DNA of 64,000 nucleotides from Herbaspirillum sp. 3R11 (GTDB lineage: Bacteria > Pseudomonadota > Gammaproteobacteria > Burkholderiales > Burkholderiaceae_D): the NCBI RefSeq assembly GCF_004563925.1, contig NZ_SPNJ01000005.1, forward strand, positions 310,001 to 374,000, in the 5' to 3' direction. The notes below the pieces were generated by a model. The model was not told the DNA's origin, searched no databases, and saw only the letters and a list, made by a program, of their open reading frames with translations. Of this stretch, positions 8,424 through 15,118 are shown in pieces. A program made the position numbers and the translations under genes. Position 1 is the stretch's first letter, and each line of letters begins with the position of its first letter.

Positions 8424-9602
8424 GTGGCAGAAAAATACACCCCTCAAACCAGCCTGATTCACAGCGAGTACATCGCGCCTGACAATTTCGGTGCCTTGCC
8501 GGTTGCCATCAGCCATGCGTCGACTGTTTTGTTTCCAAATGTTGCCGCCATGCGGGCGCGTAATTGGAAAGAGAAGAGCGGTTACACCTACGGGCTGCAC
8601 GGTACCCCGACCACGTTCACATTGGAGGCACGCCTGGCGGAGATCGAAGACGGCCGTCATTGCCGTATCGTGCCCAGCGGCCTTGCCGCAATTGCCCTCG
8701 TCAACCTGGCATTGCTCAAGAACGGCGACGACGTTCTGTTGCCCGATAACGTCTATGGCCCGAATCGTGACCAGGTCGTCTGGCTGGAGCGCGACTTCGG
8801 CATTACGGCGCGGTTTTATGATCCTTTGATTGGTGCTGGCATTGCCGATCTGATTCAAGACAACACCCGCCTGATCTGGACCGAAGCACCGGGATCCGTA
8901 TCGATGGAAGTGTCTGACGTACCGGCCATCTGCAAGGCTGCGCGTGCTCGCGGCGTGCCGGTGGCGATGGACAATACCTGGTCGGCAGGACTGGCGTTCC
9001 GGGCTTTCGATCATGGCGTCGACATCATCATGCAGGCGCTGACCAAATATCAATCCGGCGGTTCTGACGTCCTCATGGGGGCCGTCATCACGCGCGACGA
9101 TGAGCTCAACCATAAGATGGAACTGGCGCATATGCGCCTGGGTTTCGGCGTGGGCATGGATGACGTCTATATGGTATTGCGCAGCCTGTCGTCAATGCGG
9201 CTGCGTTTCGATGCGCACGATGCGGCTGCGCGCAAAGTGGCCGCGTGGCTCAAGCAACGGCCGGAGATCAGTAAAGTCTTGCACCCGGCATTGCCGGACT
9301 GTCCAGGCCACGAACTCTGGCGGCGTGATTTCACCGGTGCAGGCGGCTTGTTCTCGGTGATTTTTGATGAGCGATTCACCGAGGCGCAAATCGATCGTTT
9401 CGTTGATGGGCTGAGACTGTTCAAGATCGGCTTCAGTTGGGGCGGCGCTCACAGTCTGTGCGTCCCCTATCGCATGCAGACCATGCGTCAGACCTGGGCG
9501 GAGAAGGGCGGGCTGGTCCGCTTCAATATCGGACTGGAGTCGGCGGAAGATTTGATTGCCGACATCGCACAAAGCTTGGATGCAATGCATGCTGCCAAGT
9601 AG
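8424..9602 (+). CDS. metC: Cystathionine beta-lyase
   Basis: A PLP enzyme of the Cys/Met metabolism family (392 residues) that cleaves cystathionine to homocysteine, ammonia and pyruvate in methionine synthesis. The Schiff-base lysine is Lys208 in the ALTKYQSGGSD segment; 'TYGLHGTPT' near the N-terminus and 'MDNTWSAGL' before the lysine are typical of the proteobacterial MetC branch. Other members of the fold (MetB, MetZ, CGL) are less likely because of the SGGSDVLMGAV sequence after the lysine. It stands alone between an exported protein and the AT-rich leader of flhD. Confidence 0.9.
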   Translation: MAEKYTPQTSLIHSEYIAPDNFGALPVAISHASTVLFPNVAAMRARNWKEKSGYTYGLHGTPTTFTLEARLAEIEDGRHCRIVPSGLAAIALVNLALLKNGDDVLLPDNVYGPNRDQVVWLERDFGITARFYDPLIGAGIADLIQDNTRLIWTEAPGSVSMEVSDVPAICKAARARGVPVAMDNTWSAGLAFRAFDHGVDIIMQALTKYQSGGSDVLMGAVITRDDELNHKMELAHMRLGFGVGMDDVYMVLRSLSSMRLRFDAHDAAARKVAAWLKQRPEISKVLHPALPDCPGHELWRRDFTGAGGLFSVIFDERFTEAQIDRFVDGLRLFKIGFSWGGAHSLCVPYRMQTMRQTWAEKGGLVRFNIGLESAEDLIADIAQSLDAMHAAK

Positions 9603-10073
9603 GTTTTTGTCGCCCTGATATCAAAGCCGCCGAATTTCTCTTTGAAGGTAAGTATTTGTAAAAGTTAAGGAGTTTTCTCGGCAGTTCTTGTTACAAAGTC
9701 TGAAAATTGAAGTTATTTCGGTTTTTCGTAGTCGTTTGGCGACAACAAAGTAGGAAAACAGGATGATTTTGAATAGTAGGAAATATTGATAAAAATTCAA
9801 TTTTCATCTTGATTTCCTCGTGGAAATTTTTTTAAAAATGAAATTTTTATTGCGCTCTAAACCCAATGTGGCTGCGGGTCTTGGAAAAAAATCTTGAATT
9901 TTGCAGAAACTTTGCGGTATTTTTGTAAGACAAAGTCCTATATGTTGCTTGGGTCGAAACCGACGAAAAATACCGACATCCACTAATTTCCTGCCTTTCA
10001 ACACCCCCTCAGAATCAGCCTTACCGGTAAGAAAAAGTAACCGGGTGTAAATTGATTTTGAGTTGGGGGTTAA
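9603..10073 (+). promoter_or_regulatory. AT-rich regulatory leader upstream of flhDC
   Basis: These 471 bp carry no credible gene and are strikingly AT-rich compared with the flanking coding DNA, especially 9770-9930 with runs of A and T. Such a long upstream region is expected for the flagellar master operon, which integrates many signals. I see a short inverted repeat GTCG-N5-CGAC at 9731-9743 and a GGGGGT ribosome-binding site just before the flhD ATG. No promoter with both boxes close to consensus stands out. Several start sites, silencing proteins such as H-NS, or small-RNA control of the mRNA leader are possible but inferred. Confidence 0.5.
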
Positions 10074-10391
10074 ATGAATACCGATGACATGATGGCCGAA
10101 ATTCGTGACGCAAATCTGAGTTATTTGATGTTGGCTCAGCAAATGATTCGATCCGACAAGGCAACCGCCATATTTCGTCTTGGTATCAGCGACGAAATAG
10201 CAGACATGATTCAAGGTCTGAGTAACGCGCAAATTCTGAAACTTGCCGGCACCAACATGATGTTGACGCGATTCCGCTTCGACGACGGTGCAATCCTCGG
10301 CATGCTGACCAATTACAACAAAGACAAGGGTCTGGCCCAATCGCATGCAGCGATTCTGATGGCTTGTCAGCCGGTCGAACAAATTTCCTGA
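10074..10391 (+). CDS. flhD: Flagellar transcriptional regulator FlhD
   Basis: FlhD forms the heterohexameric FlhD4C2 complex with FlhC, which activates flagellar class II genes together with sigma-70. The 105-residue length and the sequence (LSYLMLAQQMIRSDKA, ISDEIADMI, LTRFRFDD) match the family throughout. The ATG at 10074 follows a GGGGGT ribosome-binding site. flhC follows after a 127-bp spacer that holds a stable small hairpin. The adjacent motA, motB and chemotaxis genes are the expected context. Confidence 0.95.
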   Translation: MNTDDMMAEIRDANLSYLMLAQQMIRSDKATAIFRLGISDEIADMIQGLSNAQILKLAGTNMMLTRFRFDDGAILGMLTNYNKDKGLAQSHAAILMACQPVEQIS

Positions 10392-10419
10392 CGCTGCAAT
10401 CATCCTTCGTGGTATGTTT

Positions 10420-10438
10420 GGGTTGACTTGGTCAACCC
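10420..10438 (+). other. Perfect hairpin in the flhD-flhC spacer
   Basis: GGGTTGAC (10420-10427) pairs perfectly with GTCAACCC (10431-10438) around the loop TTG. It has no T run, so it is unlikely to be a terminator. It lies about 80 bases before flhC and could stabilise mRNA or set the FlhD:FlhC ratio; this role is inferred. Confidence 0.45.
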
Positions 10439-10518
10439 GGGAGAATGATTCGACGTTAAGCGTCAGTCAGGTTGGCAAAGAAGTTTAGTTGTAATTAAAA
10501 AATATCGGGGGTGTGTTC

Positions 10519-11109
10519 ATGGCTAAGAAAAGCGTGATTACTGAATCGCAAGAGATTCAATTGGCCATAGAGTTGATCAATCTGGGGGCGCGTCTTCAAT
10601 TGCTGGAGTCCGAAACCTCTTTGTCGCGCGAGCGTCTGCTCAAGCTCTACAAAGAACTGAAGGGCGTCTCGCCGCCGAAGGGCATGCTGCCGTTTTCCAC
10701 AGACTGGTTCATCACCTGGCAGCCGAACATCCATTCCTCGCTGTTCATCAATATTCACAAATACCTCGTCGCGTATGCCAAGATCTCCGGCATCGAGGCC
10801 GTGATGAAGGCCTACAAGCTGTATCTTGAGCAAGCCGGTCAGGTTGCCGATGGCGACGAGTCCGTGCTGTCGCTGACACGCGCCTGGACATTGGTGCGTT
10901 TCTTCGAAAGCAAGATGCTGACGACCACTCCGTGCAGCAAATGCCGCGGTCACTTTGTTGTGCATCGTCTGGATCTGCATCAGGACTACCTGTGCGGTCT
11001 GTGCCACATGCCATCGCGCGCCGGTAAAACCAAGAAGGCCAAGGACGCGATTGCCGCTCCGGCCATCGCTGCAGCGCTCGAAGCGCAGTTGCTCGCCGCC
11101 GTTGCCTGA
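10519..11109 (+). CDS. flhC: Flagellar transcriptional activator FlhC
   Basis: FlhC is the partner of FlhD and provides much of the DNA contact. The 196-residue protein has the expected zinc site near its C-terminus: Cys139, Cys142, Cys159 and Cys162 in CSKC and CGLC. I prefer the ATG at 10519, with a GGGG stretch 8-9 bases upstream; an in-frame GTG at 10513 would add two residues. The helical N-terminal part (about 1-120) is typical. Its stop lies inside the 12-bp palindrome TGATCCGGATCA (11107-11118). Confidence 0.95.
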   Translation: MAKKSVITESQEIQLAIELINLGARLQLLESETSLSRERLLKLYKELKGVSPPKGMLPFSTDWFITWQPNIHSSLFINIHKYLVAYAKISGIEAVMKAYKLYLEQAGQVADGDESVLSLTRAWTLVRFFESKMLTTTPCSKCRGHFVVHRLDLHQDYLCGLCHMPSRAGKTKKAKDAIAAPAIAAALEAQLLAAVA

Positions 11110-11174
11110 TCCGGATCATTCTGAAGACTGTCGCGTTACAATAATCGGCTTTTGATGCAGGCTTGGAGGCCGAG

Positions 11175-11951
11175 ATGACATTGGGGCAGCGCAGACCCGT
11201 TCTGCAAGCACCTGCAATTCAAGCGTTGTTCATTCTTTGTGCAGCACTAATTCTGGCGTTACTGGCAGGACAGGCGGGTGAGCGCCTGTTCGGCGTCGCT
11301 GTTTCCCCCATTCCTTTCGCTTTCCTGCACGGTGCGCTGGCCGCCGGCATTGCTTACCTGCGTCGCATGGCGTCGTGGTGGGCGCCGATTCTGTTTTTCT
11401 TTCCGCCAGCCGTCGTGCTGGTGAATTCCTTCCATTTGCCGCCCGCGCTGTTCCTTGCGCTGTTCCTCTTTCTGCTGCTGTTGTTCTGGTCGACGTTTCG
11501 CAGTCAGGTGCCTTTCTATCCATCCGGTCAGTCAACCTGGGATGCCGTGGCGGCTCTGCTGCCGGCCGACAAGCCGTTGCACGTGATCGATATCGGCAGT
11601 GGCCTGGGCGGTGCGGTTCTCTATTTGTCGAGATTGCGCGTCGACAGCCGTTTCATCGGTATCGAGCTGGCACCGTTGCCTTGGCTGGTGAGTCAGGTAC
11701 GCGCCTTGCTTACTCGTAGCCGCGGCGCTTTTGTGCGTGGCGACTATACGCGCCTGGATTTTTGCGACTACGACGCGATCTTCGCTTATCTGTCGCCGGC
11801 GGCAATGGCGGCGCTATGGCAAAAAGCGCGAGCGGAAATGCGCCCAGGGACGTTGTTGCTGAGCTATGAATTCATCATTGAAGGCGTGCAGCCGGATGTC
11901 ATTGTGCATCCGAAGGAAAATGGGCCAGCTTTGTATGGTTGGCGTATGTGA
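11175..11951 (+). CDS. Membrane-anchored class I SAM-dependent methyltransferase between flhC and motA
   Basis: About 258 residues. The first 110 hold three to four hydrophobic segments with short loops, and the rest is a Rossmann methyltransferase domain with SAM motif I at 137-147 (VIDIGSGLGGA). The ATG at 11175 has GGAGG five bases upstream, which favours it over the TTG at 11163. The catalytic domain would face the cytoplasm. It sits on the same strand inside the motility block, so it may modify a motor, chemotaxis or lipid target, but the sequence does not identify the substrate. Membrane-tethered small-molecule or lipid methyltransferases are an alternative. Confidence 0.75.
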   Translation: MTLGQRRPVLQAPAIQALFILCAALILALLAGQAGERLFGVAVSPIPFAFLHGALAAGIAYLRRMASWWAPILFFFPPAVVLVNSFHLPPALFLALFLFLLLLFWSTFRSQVPFYPSGQSTWDAVAALLPADKPLHVIDIGSGLGGAVLYLSRLRVDSRFIGIELAPLPWLVSQVRALLTRSRGAFVRGDYTRLDFCDYDAIFAYLSPAAMAALWQKARAEMRPGTLLLSYEFIIEGVQPDVIVHPKENGPALYGWRM

Positions 11952-12125
11952 AACAAAAAAGAGCTGTGTTACATTCTCCGCACGTTATCAAGTTTTTATC
12001 TTTGGTGTCGTAATTGAAAATGAAAGCCCGCTTTCGGTCATGTATTCCATCATTTGCTTGAGAGGATTGCATGTAATCTGATAGCAGGTAAAAAAACTGA
12101 ACGCCACTGGGACGGGAGTAGGCAC

Positions 12126-12986
12126 TTGTTAGTCATAATTGGATATGTAATCGTCATGTTGTCCGTCTTCGGCGGATTTGCAATGGCAGGGGGGCATCTC
12201 GGGGCGTTGTTTCAGCCAATCGAGTTGCTGATGATCGGCGGAGCAGCGGGGGGCGCTTTTCTTGTCGGTAACAACAACAAGGCCATCAAGGCCACGATAA
12301 AGGCGTTGCCGACCGTTTTCAAAGGGTCGACCTACACCAAGGCTCTGTACATGGAGCTGATGTCGTTGTTGTTTGAGATTCTGACCAAATCCCGTAAAGA
12401 GGGTTTGATGTCGATCGAAGGCGACATCGAAGAACCTGAGTCGAGCCCGATTTTCAGTAAATATCCGGGCGTTCTGGCCGACCATCACCTGATCGAGTTC
12501 ATGACCGATTACCTGCGCCTCATGGTGTCGGGGAACATGGACGCGTTCCAGATCGAAAATCTGATGGACAACGAAATCGAAACCCATCACCACGAAGGTG
12601 AAATCCCGGTGCATTGCATTGCCAAGCTGGGTGACGGCATGCCGGCGTTCGGTATCGTGGCGGCGGTGATGGGCGTGGTGCATACGATGGAATCGGTGGG
12701 TATCCCACCGTCCGAACTGGGTATGCTGATTGCGCACGCGCTGGTCGGTACCTTCCTCGGTATTCTGCTGGCGTACGGTTTCGTGGGCCCGCTGTCGAGC
12801 TTGCTGGAGCAGAAGCTGCACGAGTCGACCAAGATTTATCAATGCGTCAAAGTCACTCTGCTCGCCAGCCTGAACGGTTACGCACCTGCCTTGTCGATCG
12901 AATTCGGTCGCAAGGTCCTGTTCTCGACGGAACGTCCGTCCTTCCTGGAACTGGAAGAACACGTCAAACAGGCAAAAAGCAAGTAA
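12126..12986 (+). CDS. motA: Flagellar motor stator protein MotA
   Basis: MotA and MotB form the proton-conducting stator that drives flagellar rotation. With a TTG start at 12126 the protein is 286 residues and begins 'MLVIIGYVIV', as family members do; GGGAG lies 7 bases upstream. An ATG-like frame opening further upstream lacks these features. Four membrane segments are visible, with a large cytoplasmic loop between the second and third (about residues 60-165) and the conserved proline-containing segment GDGMPAFGIVAAVMG. motB follows after 33 bp. Confidence 0.94.
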   Translation: MLVIIGYVIVMLSVFGGFAMAGGHLGALFQPIELLMIGGAAGGAFLVGNNNKAIKATIKALPTVFKGSTYTKALYMELMSLLFEILTKSRKEGLMSIEGDIEEPESSPIFSKYPGVLADHHLIEFMTDYLRLMVSGNMDAFQIENLMDNEIETHHHEGEIPVHCIAKLGDGMPAFGIVAAVMGVVHTMESVGIPPSELGMLIAHALVGTFLGILLAYGFVGPLSSLLEQKLHESTKIYQCVKVTLLASLNGYAPALSIEFGRKVLFSTERPSFLELEEHVKQAKSK

Positions 12987-13019
12987 CCCGATATGACCAG
13001 TCATCAGCAGGAGTAAGGC

Positions 13020-13949
13020 ATGGCCGACGAAGGGCTACGTCCCATTATTGTAAAACGCATCAAGAAGGGCGGCGGCGGTCATCACGGCGGCGCCTGGAAG
13101 ATCGCCTACGCCGACTTCGTGACGGCGATGATGGCGTTCTTCCTGCTGATGTGGCTGTTGGGATCGACCGCCAAGGGCGATCTCAACGGTATTGCAGAAT
13201 ATTTCAAGACCCCTCTCAAAGTGGCGATGGCTGGCGGCTCCGGTAGCGGCGACGCCAACACGGTGCTGCCCGGCGGGGGCAAGGATCTGACACGTCAGGA
13301 AGGCCAGTTGCGCAAGGGCGAGAACGATGTCACCAGCAAGCGCAGCGTACGCGCAGCCCAGGCTGAATTGGAAAAGGCAGAGCGCGCGCGTCTCGACGAG
13401 TTGAAAAAGCGCATCGAGACCGCCATCGACAGCAGCCCGACCTTGAAGCAGTTCAAGAATCAACTGCTGATCGATATCACGTCCGAAGGCTTGCGCATCC
13501 AGATCGTGGATGAGAAGAACCGTCCGATGTTCGCGCTGGCCAGCGCACAGTTGCAGCCCTATACGCGTGAAATTCTGCGCGAGATCGGCAAAACGCTCAA
13601 CGATGTGCCGAACAAGATCAGCCTGTCGGGCCACACCGACGCCACGCCGTATTCGAGTGGCGAAAAGGGTTACAGCAATTGGGAGTTGTCCGCCGATCGC
13701 GCCAATGCGTCGCGTCGTGAGCTGATTTCCGGCGGCATGGATGAATCAAAGGTATTGCGCGTGGTGGGCTTGTCGTCGGCCGTACTGCTGGACAAGGAAG
13801 ATCCGTTCAATCCGATCAACCGTCGCATCAGCATCATCGTGATGAACAAGAAGGCGGAAGAGTTGGTACAGAACGGCGGATCGTCTTCACTCGATGTGTC
13901 GTCGGAAGCGGAAGTAAAAGACGGCTTGAGCGAACCGGCCAAGAATTAA
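13020..13949 (+). CDS. motB: Flagellar motor stator protein MotB
   Basis: MotB anchors the stator to peptidoglycan and carries the essential proton-binding aspartate. The 309-residue protein has a basic cytoplasmic start, one membrane segment (about 29-49) with Asp32 in YADFVTAMMAFF, and a C-terminal OmpA-like peptidoglycan-binding domain (about 155-285, with LSGHTDATPY and NRRISIIV). A ribosome-binding site (AGGAGTAAGGC) lies just before the ATG. It is co-directional with motA and probably in the same transcript. Confidence 0.96.
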   Translation: MADEGLRPIIVKRIKKGGGGHHGGAWKIAYADFVTAMMAFFLLMWLLGSTAKGDLNGIAEYFKTPLKVAMAGGSGSGDANTVLPGGGKDLTRQEGQLRKGENDVTSKRSVRAAQAELEKAERARLDELKKRIETAIDSSPTLKQFKNQLLIDITSEGLRIQIVDEKNRPMFALASAQLQPYTREILREIGKTLNDVPNKISLSGHTDATPYSSGEKGYSNWELSADRANASRRELISGGMDESKVLRVVGLSSAVLLDKEDPFNPINRRISIIVMNKKAEELVQNGGSSSLDVSSEAEVKDGLSEPAKN

Positions 13950-13992
13950 CCGGATTTTAAACATCAGGCCCAATTGAAAAGGAGGGCTTCCT

Positions 13993-14547
13993 ATGTCGAC
14001 ACCCAAAATGCTGCAAGAGCTTAAACGCTTGCTGCTCGATACGGCTAGCGGTGGAAGCAGGCAACTGACCGAAGTTGAGACGGATCTGGTTCAAACCAAC
14101 ATCCTGCTCGGCGAAGCGATCGAGAAGCTGGGATCCAGCTTCATGGAGTTGCACACCGCTGTCCTCGCGCAGCAAAAGGAACTTGAAGTGGTCATGGCCG
14201 GCAACGGCATCTTGTCTGCTGAGGATATTGCTCGCCTCAAGCTCATGCAGGATGACATTACGGTGCACGTCAACGCTGCGGTGACGGGCCTGCAATTCCA
14301 GGACATGACCAGCCAGTTGCTGGAGCGTATTGTCCGCCGCGTTATCGGCTTGCGCGATGCGCTGGGTGTGCTCAGCGCGAACAGTTTTGAAATTACTCCC
14401 GATTCCGCGCAATCAGTGGAGATGCTCGAGATCCTGCTCAAGAACACGGTGGAGTCGATGGAAGAACGCCTGACCGCACTTGAAAACGGCTTGTGGAAAA
14501 CAGTGCGGCAAACGCGGATGGAAAGCGGCGACATCGAATTGTTTTAA
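13993..14547 (+). CDS. CheZ-like chemotaxis phosphatase candidate
   Basis: A 184-residue, almost wholly helical protein with an AGGAGG ribosome-binding site. Residues 98-116 (TGLQFQDMTSQLLERIVRR) contain D-x-T-x-Q with Asp104 and Gln108. This is the CheZ active-site arrangement (Asp143 and Gln147 of the E. coli enzyme) in which glutamine orients the water that attacks CheY phosphate. It is shorter than the E. coli-type CheZ (about 214 residues), and I cannot see the C-terminal CheY-binding helix that full CheZ carries. It is followed directly by cheY, cheA and cheW, which fits a role in dephosphorylating CheY. It could instead be a related docking or coupling protein. Confidence 0.65.
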   Translation: MSTPKMLQELKRLLLDTASGGSRQLTEVETDLVQTNILLGEAIEKLGSSFMELHTAVLAQQKELEVVMAGNGILSAEDIARLKLMQDDITVHVNAAVTGLQFQDMTSQLLERIVRRVIGLRDALGVLSANSFEITPDSAQSVEMLEILLKNTVESMEERLTALENGLWKTVRQTRMESGDIELF

Positions 14548-14650
14548 GCGAAGCCGCCTCGATATGCAGATTCGGCGAGGCTCTTCGGTGATCTGAAGAT
14601 GGGCTGAATCACTCGCAAGATAGTAATTTTTTGATAATGGATACGGCATA

Positions 14651-14669
14651 ATGAGTTTGAACAACTCAT
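14651..14669 (+). repeat. Inverted repeat upstream of cheY
   Basis: ATGAGTT and AACTCAT form a perfect 7-bp repeat around TGAAC, about 30 bases before the cheY start. A -10-like CATAAT overlaps its left edge. It may mark a promoter or a leader hairpin for cheY; I found no clear sigma-28 box. Confidence 0.3.
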
Positions 14670-14697
14670 ACCCGTAAATGAAGAACAGGGAGTAATG

Positions 14698-15063
14698 ATG
14701 TCTAAAACAATTCTTGCGGTAGACGACTCGGGGTCATTGCGCCAGATGGTGGTGTTCAGCCTGAAAGCAGCCGGCTATCAAGTCACCGAAGCGGTGGACG
14801 GGCAAGATGCGCTGGACAAGGCGAAGTTGCAAACTTTCGACCTGGTGCTGACCGATCAGAACATGCCGCGCATGGATGGCCTGACGCTGATCCGTTCCCT
14901 GCGTGCTCTTACCAGCTATCAGCGCGTGCCTATTTTGATGCTGACCACCGAGTTCAGCGACGAAATGAAGGCCAAGGGCAAGGCTGCCGGCGCCAACGGC
15001 TGGCTGGTGAAGCCGTTCGATCCGCAGCGTCTGACCGAAGTAGTTAAAAAAGTCATTGGCTAG
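14698..15063 (+). CDS. cheY: Chemotaxis response regulator CheY
   Basis: A single-domain receiver of 121 residues. CheA phosphorylates it and it then binds the flagellar switch to change rotation. The acidic pocket (VDDS near residues 9-12), phospho-acceptor Asp53 in LTDQNMP, the switch Thr in MLTTE and the Lys in LVKPFD are all present. Two adjacent ATGs occur; the second (14698) is better spaced from GGGAG at 14688-14692. It lies between the CheZ-like gene and cheA. No output domain is attached. Confidence 0.95.
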   Translation: MSKTILAVDDSGSLRQMVVFSLKAAGYQVTEAVDGQDALDKAKLQTFDLVLTDQNMPRMDGLTLIRSLRALTSYQRVPILMLTTEFSDEMKAKGKAAGANGWLVKPFDPQRLTEVVKKVIG

Positions 15064-15118
15064 TGTCAATAATCAACGATAAAAGACAGACCTACAGCAT
15101 CCATGACGGAGCCCAATC

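Noticed and set aside
13993-14547. A methyl-accepting chemotaxis protein fragment
   Set aside because: The protein has no membrane segment or conserved MCP signalling hairpin. The D-x-T-x-Q motif fits CheZ better.
14548-14697. A possible sigma-28 promoter before cheY
   Set aside because: TAATTTTT and GGCATAAT are vaguely similar to TAAA-N15-GCCGATAA, but the spacing and core bases do not fit. The same search before motA also failed.
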